42,755 bases of DNA from Armatimonadota bacterium (GTDB lineage Bacteria > Armatimonadota > UBA5829 > DTJY01): assembly GCA_023511795.1 (NCBI GenBank), contig JAIMAU010000016.1, forward strand, positions 1 through 42,755. Direction: 5' to 3'. Under the pieces are notes generated by a model. The model ran no database searches and was not told the DNA's origin. It saw only the letters and a list, made by a program, of their open reading frames with translations. Shown here in pieces: positions 1 to 7,346 of this stretch. Made by a program: the position numbers and the translations under genes. Each line of letters starts with the position of its first letter. Position 1 is the stretch's first letter.

Positions 1-212
1 TAATCGAAGTGTTCAATGCAAAATCAATTTTTAAAATATTCAATTGGAAAGCTTCAAGGTTTGCAAAACAATATGGGAAAACCGGAGCCGCCGGAAGTGA
101 CGCTCACCACCTAGAAGCTATTGGTCTTTGTTTAAATGAAATGGAGGACTTCTCGAGCCCAACGGAGTTTCTAAGGAACCTACGTAATGCACGATTAATA
201 AAACACTTTTAA
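1..212 (+). CDS. PHP-domain protein, 3' end only
   Basis: Only the last about 70 residues are present; the reading frame is open from base 3 to the stop at 210-212, so the gene starts outside the window. The fragment reads IEVFNAKS, then a stretch about the protein staying among its peers, then GAAGSDAHH. That GSDAH motif and the preceding 'evfNar' strand are typical of the C-terminal part of PHP-domain (polymerase and histidinol phosphatase) metal-dependent phosphoesterases, where Asp and His bind metal. The substrate cannot be told from this piece. A GTG at base 9 could be mistaken for a start but lies inside the conserved domain. No gene follows closely, so operon membership is unknown. 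Confidence 0.75.
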   Translation, partial: IEVFNAKSIFKIFNWKASRFAKQYGKTGAAGSDAHHLEAIGLCLNEMEDFSSPTEFLRNLRNARLIKHF

Positions 213-292
213 GCCCTCTCCATGCTTAGGACTTAAAGACGTCTCAACCAGACAGGACTGTAAAAATTGGCGTTATCGAAGAAAACAAACCT

Positions 293-1516
293 ATGCCTTA
301 CTATCGAAAAAACTTATTAATACTCTCAACCACAATATTTTTAACCTGTGTGAGCTGGAACCAGATTATCCCATTCCTACCGCTATTCATGAAGGAGCTG
401 AATGTTGGCGAAGGAAAGCTTCTAGGGTGGGTCGGCATAATCTTTGCACTTCAATCCGGTGCCAGCATAATTGCACTGCCCTTCTGGGGAAAACTCGGCG
501 ATAAATATGGCCGCAAGCCAATGGCAGTTCGAGCTGGGATGTGCCTCAGCACGATTTATTTTGCAATGAGCGTTTGCACTTCGCCTCTCCAACTCGCCAT
601 TCTCCGATTCCTAAACGGGGCTTTGACCGGTTTCATTCCATCTTCGATGGCACTGATAGCCACGAATACGCCTGAGGAGTTTGCTCCTCGCTCAATCGCC
701 ACCGCCCAAACCGCCTCAGCTGCTGGTCTTATCATTGGACCGGTGATAGGCGCAGGCCTTGCTGAACTTGTTGGCTATAGGATTTCCATGAGAATCTCAG
801 GCTTCGCTGTCCTACTTTCAGCAATTCTTGTCTGGCTAATGGTGAAGGAACCAAACAAGGCGAGTACAGGGGAGGAGACAAGCTTACTCCAAGATTTCAT
901 AATCTCTTTCAACTCACGCATTCTCAGCTCGATTATGTTGACGGTAATGATCTATGGAATCTACATTGGCGCAATCAACCCAATTTTGGCGCTTCACTTA
1001 ACGAACATGAATAGCGGACACGCCCCTCGGTGGCTTGCCGGGTTTGTCTTTTCACTACTGCCCGGTGCATTTATATTGAGCGCCCACTCCTGGAGCAGAC
1101 TTGGCGAACAAAAAGGTTACAATCGAACGATACAGGCCGGATTAATTGGCGCTGGTGCGTGTGCTGTTGCTCTAACTTTTGTAAGAAACGTATGGTTATT
1201 TTCAGGAATCTTCTTTATAGCTGGGATTTTCCTTGCTGCATTAAACCCGTCCACTGGCGCAATCATCTGCACAAAAGTCGGCGAGCATTTCCGCGGCAGG
1301 GCATATGGAATACACACCTCAGCCAACATGATTGGAAATATGATTGCGCCACTTCTCGCAGCGAAAATTGGCTCTTGGCTTGGAATTCCCTCTGTCTTTG
1401 CTTTTGTTGGAATCACGGCGCTTATAGGAGCGATGGTGTTTCCAGTACTGGTAGCAGGATGGGCACAGGATAAGTGGGAAACCGGCATCGGCGCAGATTC
1501 ATCCTCTATTAATTAG
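293..1516 (+). CDS. MFS family efflux transporter
   Basis: A 407-residue integral membrane protein with about 12 hydrophobic segments, the normal size for the major facilitator superfamily. The loop between TM2 and TM3 carries motif A at residues about 66-80 (GKLGDKYGRKP), and a second half-site lies in the middle loop (SRLGEQKG). TM5 contains the GPVIGAGLAE stretch resembling motif C of proton-driven drug antiporters, so export of small molecules in the manner of MdtG or similar pumps is the likely role. The substrate is not known. The ATG at 293 has no strong SD in front. It is transcribed alone: 80 bases separate it from the PHP gene and about 150 from the glycosylase gene. Confidence 0.85.
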   Translation: MPYYRKNLLILSTTIFLTCVSWNQIIPFLPLFMKELNVGEGKLLGWVGIIFALQSGASIIALPFWGKLGDKYGRKPMAVRAGMCLSTIYFAMSVCTSPLQLAILRFLNGALTGFIPSSMALIATNTPEEFAPRSIATAQTASAAGLIIGPVIGAGLAELVGYRISMRISGFAVLLSAILVWLMVKEPNKASTGEETSLLQDFIISFNSRILSSIMLTVMIYGIYIGAINPILALHLTNMNSGHAPRWLAGFVFSLLPGAFILSAHSWSRLGEQKGYNRTIQAGLIGAGACAVALTFVRNVWLFSGIFFIAGIFLAALNPSTGAIICTKVGEHFRGRAYGIHTSANMIGNMIAPLLAAKIGSWLGIPSVFAFVGITALIGAMVFPVLVAGWAQDKWETGIGADSSSIN

Positions 1517-1648
1517 CTGCTTGCAAGCCGTAAGAGAATCTAAACCTTGTGGCACAGGAGCAAGCATACCGATTTTAAGAACGCCAACACAAAGATGACA
1601 AGCCAGCTCTGTCCAATAGGCACGCAATTCAATGCAAGGCGTTAGCTG

Positions 1649-1657
1649 TGTTATAAT
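1649..1657 (+). promoter_or_regulatory. Extended -10 promoter of the mpg gene
   Basis: TGT followed directly by TATAAT (1652-1657) makes an extended -10 element. No good -35 lies 16-18 bases upstream. The -10 ends only eight bases before the ATG at 1666, so the expected start of transcription is within a few bases of the start codon. Confidence 0.5.
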
Positions 1658-1665
1658 ATTGCACC

Positions 1666-2280
1666 ATGGTTTATTCGAGATTCAAACCGCTTCCACGGGA
1701 GTTTTATGCCGGTAATACCTTAGATGTGGCACGCGCGTTGCTAGGCAAAGTGCTCGTGCACATAACAGACGACGGAACAATTGCAGGACGAATTGTTGAA
1801 ACCGAGGCATACCTATGCAACGATCCCGCCTGCCACGCCTCACGAGGGGAAACTGCACGCAACTCTGTAATGTTCGGCGAGCCAGGGCATGCATATGTGT
1901 ATTTTACTTACGGTATGCACTTTTGCTTCAATGCGGTAACCGGCCCCAAAGGAGTAGGCGAAGCTGTGCTTATCCGAGCTGCCGAGCCACTTGATGGCAT
2001 CGAAATCATGGCCGAAAAGCGAGGGACGGACGACATAATAAACCTGGCTAATGGCCCAGGAAAGCTCTGCCGAGCATTCGGGCTTGACCGCCGCCACAAT
2101 GGCCGTGACCTAACGCTAAGCAAACTTTTCATTACCGATGACGGTTACGTTCCCGCCGAAATAGTAACCGCTACAAGAATCGGCATCCGCCTAGCTACCG
2201 ACAAACCTTGGCGGTTCTACATTGCAGGAAACCCATATGTTTCAAAGATAAATAACCATCGCCTGAATATTCGCCCCTAA
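1666..2280 (+). CDS. mpg: DNA-3-methyladenine glycosylase (AAG/MPG family)
   Basis: A 204-residue base-excision repair enzyme that would flip out and remove alkylated purines such as 3-methyladenine and hypoxanthine. Length and fold match the AAG family of human MPG. Residues 44-49 are VETEAY: by alignment with human AAG, Glu47 is the catalytic Glu125 and Tyr49 is Tyr127, while His57 (in ACHASRG) matches His136. The block TARNSVMFGEPGHAYVYF and then YGMHFCFN follows, as in the family, and the C-terminal RFYIAGNPYVS is also typical. The start lacks an SD and lies just after a TATAAT, so a leaderless or nearly leaderless message is likely. It stands alone between an exporter and a sugar importer. 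Confidence 0.93.
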   Translation: MVYSRFKPLPREFYAGNTLDVARALLGKVLVHITDDGTIAGRIVETEAYLCNDPACHASRGETARNSVMFGEPGHAYVYFTYGMHFCFNAVTGPKGVGEAVLIRAAEPLDGIEIMAEKRGTDDIINLANGPGKLCRAFGLDRRHNGRDLTLSKLFITDDGYVPAEIVTATRIGIRLATDKPWRFYIAGNPYVSKINNHRLNIRP

Positions 2281-2433
2281 TGATTATAGACGCCGAACAG
2301 ACAGTGTTGGAGGATTTTTGCACAAGCTTGCGTTGTAGCCTCTGTGCAGGAATTCGGCGTGTTCCTAGATAACGTATCATTGTTTTCGGCAGTTGTAAAT
2401 ATTGCCCAATACTTTCGCGGAGTGGAGGACCAA

Positions 2434-3393
2434 ATGAAAAGATTTGCCTTCGTACCAGCTGCCCTACTCATAGCCCTCACAATTGTATCGTGTGGGCTAA
2501 AGACCAGCGGGAAAGTCAAGGTTGCTTTTGTCTCAAACACCGTCTCGCCGTTTTGGCGCATAGCCAAAGCCGGTGTCAATGCTGGGGAAAGAGATTTTAA
2601 CGTCGAGTGCGACTTCCGCATGCCAGCCCAGGGAAACGCAACTGAACAGAAACAAATCCTAGAGGATTTGCTTGTCAAGGGCGTTACTGGCATCGCAATC
2701 TCGCCAATTAACCCCGCGAACCAAACTGACATTCTTAATCAGGTTGCTGAGTCTGCCAACCTAATTACCATGGATTCCGATGCTCCGGAGTCAAAGCGGA
2801 TATGCTACGTCGGCACAAACAACTACCAAGCGGGCAGAACTGCAGGCAAGGAAATAAAAAAGGCTCTGCCAAATGGTGGCAAAGTCGTCTTGTTTGTAGG
2901 AACCCTAGACGCCCTTAATGCCCGAGAGCGTCGGCAGGGAATCATAGACGAAGTTAAGGGCTCAAAGGTACAAATAATTGACACACTCACCGACAATGCA
3001 GACCACGTAAAAGCGAAGCAGAATGTCGAAAATACGATTGTCAAGCACCCCGATGTTGCCGGCCTCATGGGACTCTGGAGCTACAACGGACCAGCAATTG
3101 CTGAGGCAGTCAAGGCGGCAGGCAAGATTGGCAAGATCAAGGTCGTTGTCTTTGATGAGGAAGATGGCACACTCCAAGGGATAAAAGATGGAGTTATTTT
3201 CTCCACCATTGTCCAGAATCCATACCAATTTGGCTACCAGTCTATGCGCATTCTCGCAGCTCTGGCAAGGGGCGAAGACCCAAAAATACCAAAAAATAAG
3301 GTCATTTATCTCCCAGAGAGAGTGATTAATAAGACCAACGTTGATGCTTTCTGGAAAGAGCTGAAAAAGCATTTGGCAGAGGGAGAGAAATAA
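2434..3393 (+). CDS. Sugar ABC transporter substrate-binding lipoprotein
   Basis: A 319-residue periplasmic-binding-protein of the ribose/galactose type (Peripla_BP_4, RbsB-like). It begins with a lipoprotein signal: MKRF, a hydrophobic stretch, and the lipobox IVSC with Cys20 as the lipidated residue. The mature protein shows the family pattern: VAFVSNTVSPFW in the first strand, a mid-protein GTNNYQAGRTAGKEI, then GLWSYNGPAIAEAV and VVFDEEDGTLQGIKDG near the hinge. The frame is open upstream to 2344, but the ATG at 2434 has GGAGG seven bases before it and gives the lipobox, so it is the start chosen. It is the first gene of a three-gene importer. The ligand is probably a pentose or hexose, but the sequence does not say which. 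Confidence 0.9.
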   Translation: MKRFAFVPAALLIALTIVSCGLKTSGKVKVAFVSNTVSPFWRIAKAGVNAGERDFNVECDFRMPAQGNATEQKQILEDLLVKGVTGIAISPINPANQTDILNQVAESANLITMDSDAPESKRICYVGTNNYQAGRTAGKEIKKALPNGGKVVLFVGTLDALNARERRQGIIDEVKGSKVQIIDTLTDNADHVKAKQNVENTIVKHPDVAGLMGLWSYNGPAIAEAVKAAGKIGKIKVVVFDEEDGTLQGIKDGVIFSTIVQNPYQFGYQSMRILAALARGEDPKIPKNKVIYLPERVINKTNVDAFWKELKKHLAEGEK

Positions 3394-3417
3394 TAATCCC
3401 TTCACTTTTATAAAAGA

Positions 3418-4941
3418 ATGGCTGGTCAAGCGATTCAACATCTCATGGCAAATCCTCTGCTTTTAATGAAAGGAATAACAAAACGTTTCCCCGGCGTACT
3501 TGCGCTAGACAATGTTGACTTTGAGCTCTACACCGGTGAAATATGCGGACTGGTCGGTGAGAACGGCGCTGGCAAATCCACCCTCATACGCATACTTGGC
3601 GGCATCTTTCCAGCCGACTCAGGTGAGATTTTTGTTGAGGGCAAGCCGGTAAGAATTGCCTCTGTAGATGACTCACTTGCGCTAGGTATCTCTATCATCC
3701 ATCAAGAGCTCAACCTAGCCGAAAACTTGGACATCGCCTCCAACATTTTCCTCGGCCGTGAGCCAACTGCCAGCCCTCTTTGTTTGGTAAGAAACCGCGT
3801 GCTCATGGAAAAAGCAGGCGAGCTTGCCAAGACTGTCGGAATCGCGGCGCCGCTGACAACTATTGTCGAGAATCTATCGCCAGGCCAGCAACAGCTCGTG
3901 GAAATTGCGAAAGCCCTCTCAATGTCCGCACGTATCCTTGTGCTCGATGAGCCAACAAGTTCCCTCTCGCCAAGAGAAGCCGAGAACCTTTTTTCCGTGA
4001 TGCGCAAACTAAAAGACCAGAGCGTCTCAATGATCTACATATCGCATCGGCTTTCGGAGGTCCAGGAGGTCTGCGACCGGGTAGTTGTTCTCCGAGATGG
4101 ACGGCGGGTTGGCGAACTGGTTAGGAAGCAGATGTGCCGCGATGAGATGATTCGACTAATGGTTGGGCGCGACATTTCTAGGTTTTTCCCCGAAGCCGGT
4201 AAGCCGACCGAAGAACCTGCCATTTGCGTAAGGGAACTCCGCCCTCCCGAATGTAAGGGAGAGTTTAACTTTTCCGTCAACCGCGGCGAAATCCTTGGAG
4301 TCGCTGGTTTGGTCGGCTCTGGAAGGACCGAGCTTGCACGATGTCTTTTCGGGATTGAGCCTGCGCTTTCAGGAGAAATCGTCATTGGCGGCAAATCCGT
4401 CCGCATCAAAAGCCCCCTAGACGCAGTCCGTAACGGTATTGGGATGGTGCCGGAGGATCGGAAATACCTTGGCTTGATACTTGAGATGGCAGTGAAGGAA
4501 AATATATCGCTTCCAGATTTCTGCGCGTCCGGTCGGTTTTGGCTTGACGAGCGACGCGAATCGAAGCTTGCCGAGGAGCAGATAAAAAAATTAAATATCC
4601 GCACACCAACAATCAACCAGCGTGTCGAGCTCCTTTCAGGCGGCACTCAGCAAAAGGTAGCGCTTGCAAAATGGCTTGCCATCAGATCAAAGATTTTGAT
4701 ACTCGATGAGCCAACCAGAGGGATTGACGTGGGATCGAAGAGCGACATTTACTCGCTTATCCGCGGGCTTGCAGATGCAGGGTTGGCGGTCATTATGATA
4801 TCATCAGAGCTAGAGGAAATCCTCGGTTTAGCTGACAGGGTGCTTGTGCTTCACGAAGGCCGGCAAACAGGTCTCCTATCACATGAGGAAATGAGCGAAG
4901 AGAAAATCATGCAACTAGCGACGGGAGGGATAACAGCTTGA
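3418..4941 (+). CDS. Sugar ABC transporter ATPase, two nucleotide-binding domains
   Basis: A 507-residue RbsA/MglA/XylG-type ATPase with two fused nucleotide-binding domains that powers sugar uptake. The first domain has an intact Walker A (GENGAGKST, residues about 47-55), signature LSPGQQQ and Walker B with LVLDEPTSSL. The second has the degenerate P-loop usual in this family (LVGSGRTEL), the signature LSGGTQQK and ILILDEPTRGIDVG. Two in-frame ATG codons compete: 3418, which is used here, and 3445, which would give the family-like beginning MANPLLLMKGITKRFPG. Neither has a strong SD. The gene follows the binding protein by 24 bases, and its stop TGA overlaps the TTG start of the permease. 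Confidence 0.93.
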   Translation: MAGQAIQHLMANPLLLMKGITKRFPGVLALDNVDFELYTGEICGLVGENGAGKSTLIRILGGIFPADSGEIFVEGKPVRIASVDDSLALGISIIHQELNLAENLDIASNIFLGREPTASPLCLVRNRVLMEKAGELAKTVGIAAPLTTIVENLSPGQQQLVEIAKALSMSARILVLDEPTSSLSPREAENLFSVMRKLKDQSVSMIYISHRLSEVQEVCDRVVVLRDGRRVGELVRKQMCRDEMIRLMVGRDISRFFPEAGKPTEEPAICVRELRPPECKGEFNFSVNRGEILGVAGLVGSGRTELARCLFGIEPALSGEIVIGGKSVRIKSPLDAVRNGIGMVPEDRKYLGLILEMAVKENISLPDFCASGRFWLDERRESKLAEEQIKKLNIRTPTINQRVELLSGGTQQKVALAKWLAIRSKILILDEPTRGIDVGSKSDIYSLIRGLADAGLAVIMISSELEEILGLADRVLVLHEGRQTGLLSHEEMSEEKIMQLATGGITA

Positions 4942-5888
4942 GGAAAATTCTCGGCATGATCTTACTTCTGGTCGCCCTGTGCATAGCAATCTATTTGGTC
5001 AATCCAAGGTTCATAACGCCGGTCAACCTCCAAAACCTTACTCGACAAATAGCACTCCTCTCCATCTTTGCCATTGGAGAAGGGATTGTTATTCTTTCCG
5101 GCGGAATCGACCTCTCTGTAGGTTCAATAATCGCCTTTACAGGCCTCCTAGTCGCATACCTAGTGACCACTTTAGGGGTCCCGCCAGCTTTAGCCACTAC
5201 TTTCGTGCTAGCCCTGTGTGTCATCATCGGCTTTGCGCACGGAATGCTAGTTACTAAACTCAAACTACAACCCTTTATCGTTACGCTCTGCACCATGCTT
5301 ATCTTCCGCGGCCTTGCCCGGCGACTGACCGAAGACGACACCCGCGGGTTCGGCAACCAGTTCGAATCTTTCCGCATGCTAGGCGAAGGAGCGCTCTGGG
5401 GTATCCCAGTTCCCGTGATAATCCTCATCACAGTAGCAGTCATCGCGCATTTTTTTATGCGCTATACAGTTTATGGTAGATATCTCTATGCAATCGGCCG
5501 CAATCCTAATGCAGCCCGCTATGCTGGCGTAAAGGTCGATCGAATGCAAACTGCCTCTTATCTAGCATGTGCACTTCTTTCTGGGGTGGCGGGAATACTC
5601 TATGCTACCTATACGAACTCTGTTCAACCGGCGACGACTGGACAGGCATATGAACTGTATGCAATTGCGGCGGCAGTGCTTGGTGGATGTTCGATGCGTG
5701 GTGGAGAAGGCACAATCCTTGGCATAATAGTGGGCGCCAGCATAATGCGAGTAATGTACAACGGGATAATACTAGTAGGAATCTCCACTTTCTGGGAATT
5801 TGCAGTAATTGGGACAGTAATACTAATTGGTGTTGTTGCCGACGCAACTGTCAAGCAGCGTGCCTCGCGACTAAAGGCAAAGGGATAG
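4938..5888 (+). CDS. Sugar ABC transporter permease (RbsC/AraH type)
   Basis: A 316-residue inner-membrane permease of the BPD_transp_2 family with eight to ten hydrophobic segments. The early block EGIVILSGGIDLSVGSIIAF is the family hallmark, followed by LKLQPFIVTLCTM and, later, YAIGRNPNAARYAGV, the cytoplasmic loop that contacts the ATPase. It starts with TTG overlapping the ATPase stop (TTGA), with a strong GGGAGGGA seven bases upstream, so translation is likely coupled. It completes a canonical ribose-type importer with the two genes before it. No sugar kinase or repressor is next to it, so substrate and regulation stay open. Confidence 0.92.
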   Translation: MRKILGMILLLVALCIAIYLVNPRFITPVNLQNLTRQIALLSIFAIGEGIVILSGGIDLSVGSIIAFTGLLVAYLVTTLGVPPALATTFVLALCVIIGFAHGMLVTKLKLQPFIVTLCTMLIFRGLARRLTEDDTRGFGNQFESFRMLGEGALWGIPVPVIILITVAVIAHFFMRYTVYGRYLYAIGRNPNAARYAGVKVDRMQTASYLACALLSGVAGILYATYTNSVQPATTGQAYELYAIAAAVLGGCSMRGGEGTILGIIVGASIMRVMYNGIILVGISTFWEFAVIGTVILIGVVADATVKQRASRLKAKG

Positions 5889-5901
5889 TTCCAGGAAGAC
5901 G

Positions 5902-5919
5902 TGCTTTTTATAAAAAGCA
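5902..5919. repeat. 18-bp perfect palindrome after the sugar importer
   Basis: TGCTTTTTATAAAAAGCA is a perfect palindrome 13 bases after the permease stop. As RNA it could form a weak A/U-rich hairpin and act as a terminator, or as DNA it could be an operator. The rest of the 342-base gap 5889-6230 shows no coding potential until the promoter at 6135. Confidence 0.5.
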
Positions 5920-6134
5920 TATTTGCAACGTCCCTTACAGATGATAAATGTTTTCGAATTACAAATAAAATATGCACGAAAACCTTCGAACACCTGCAAT
6001 GAAATTTCCCCATAACGTCAGCCCCATTATGAGGATGGTAGATAGAAGTCGCGGAGAGCATCATATCCGCAGCCATAATAAGCAAAATATGCCAGCTTTA
6101 GCGATATAGGAATTTAATTATTCGTGCAAAGTAC

Positions 6135-6163
6135 TTGACAACCTATGTTAGGCGGCATATAAT
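6135..6163 (+). promoter_or_regulatory. Consensus sigma-70 promoter with LexA-like core, upstream of the nuclease gene
   Basis: TTGACA (6135-6140), a 17-base spacer and TATAAT (6158-6163) match the consensus at every position. The spacer begins with AAC-CTAT-GTT (6140-6149), the inner part of a GAAC-N4-GTTC LexA-type box; the outer G and C are changed to C and A. The same ten bases lie inside the promoter at 37455. Confidence 0.8.
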
Positions 6164-6230
6164 CCGACCAAGCGGCCTTTTAAGGCAATGAGCATCCAAA
6201 TGCTATCCCATCCAAAAGGAGGGCTTCCAA

Positions 6231-7343
6231 TTGGCCCGTGCAAGCTTCCTGCATACCGCCGACCTGCATCTCAGCCGTCCATTTGGCTTTCTACCGCCAC
6301 AGATCGCCGAGGAGCGGAGGCGCGACCAACGCAGGACGCTCAGCAAAATTGTAGATCTAGCGCTTGAACGCGATGTGAACTTCTTGTTGGTAGCCGGAGA
6401 CTTATTCGACCGACCCGACCCCGACCCGTCGGATATCGAGGCTGTGACTGAGAATTTCCGACGGCTAACCGAGGCTGGCAAGCTGATTTTCGCCATCCCA
6501 GGCAACCATGACCATTGCTCAATAGGAGGCTTCTGGCGACGCTTTAATATGGACGGCGTTCGAGTATTTACCGCGCCTGAGTATCAATTTGAAATCCTCG
6601 GCAACCTTGGAATAATAGTAACTGGCATTGCCTTCGACCGTGAAAATTCGAGTCGCCGCGCCTTTGAGGGGCTGAATCTTCAACCCGATTTACCTGCAGT
6701 TATCTTAGTTCATTCATCATATGAGAGCTTTGAAGGGCAAATCGAGCGATACCATCCATTCTCAGCTGCCGAGCTTGCACAATTACCTGCGGCATATATT
6801 GCGCTTGGCCACTACCACCGGTTGAATTTTATTAACAGCAATAGCGTAATTGCTTGCTACCCAGGCACTCCTGAAGGCATTAGCTTCGATGCACCTGAGA
6901 CCGAAGAACGCTACGTAATAATTGGCAAGATAGATGATGATGGTAAAGTTGCTACTGAGCAAGTGCCGGTAAATCGGCGAATCATGCGAAGCGTCGAAAT
7001 AGACTGCACATCGTTTGATTCAATCGACGCTCTCCTAGAAGCTATCCGCAAGGTATGCAACCCGGCAGCACTCGTTGAGATACGCCTAACAGGGACACCG
7101 CCCGGCGAGTTAATTCCGGCTCTGCAGGAGGTGCCCGAGAGATTCAAAGATTCATGCTATTGGCTATCAGTTGACCAATCTGGTTTAATTACGTCTACCA
7201 AAGTTGACAATGACGACCGGACAATTAGAGGGCTTTTTAAGGAACGTTTAATAAAAGAGATTGAAAAAACAAACGACCCTGAAAGGAAGCGCTTGCTTCT
7301 TCGGTCACTCGACCTTGGCTTGGCCGCATTGGCTGAGGAATAG
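6231..7343 (+). CDS. Metallophosphoesterase DNA repair nuclease (YhaO/SbcD/Mre11-like)
   Basis: A 370-residue calcineurin-like phosphoesterase that probably acts as the nuclease partner of the ATPase encoded next. Metal-binding motifs appear in order: Asp11-x-His13 (TADLHL), GDLFD at 56-60, GNHD at 91-94, a His in LVHSS and GHYH further on. This is the Mre11/SbcD order. The start is TTG at 6231, supported by GGAGGG ending seven bases before it; no ATG or GTG fits as well. The last 130 residues form a region like the YhaO/SbcD C-terminal capping part. The stop is followed three bases later by the ATPase gene, so the two are surely co-expressed from the promoter at 6135. Confidence 0.88.
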   Translation: MARASFLHTADLHLSRPFGFLPPQIAEERRRDQRRTLSKIVDLALERDVNFLLVAGDLFDRPDPDPSDIEAVTENFRRLTEAGKLIFAIPGNHDHCSIGGFWRRFNMDGVRVFTAPEYQFEILGNLGIIVTGIAFDRENSSRRAFEGLNLQPDLPAVILVHSSYESFEGQIERYHPFSAAELAQLPAAYIALGHYHRLNFINSNSVIACYPGTPEGISFDAPETEERYVIIGKIDDDGKVATEQVPVNRRIMRSVEIDCTSFDSIDALLEAIRKVCNPAALVEIRLTGTPPGELIPALQEVPERFKDSCYWLSVDQSGLITSTKVDNDDRTIRGLFKERLIKEIEKTNDPERKRLLLRSLDLGLAALAEE

Positions 7344-7346
7344 CTT

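Noticed and set aside
4035..4646. Leftward frame of 203 codons
   Set aside because: It is opposite the sugar ATPase gene, which has intact nucleotide-binding motifs; the composition is that of an antisense shadow.
5615..5625. GAAC-TCT-GTTC in the permease gene
   Set aside because: The spacer is three bases rather than four and the site is inside a coding region, so it is not counted as a LexA box.
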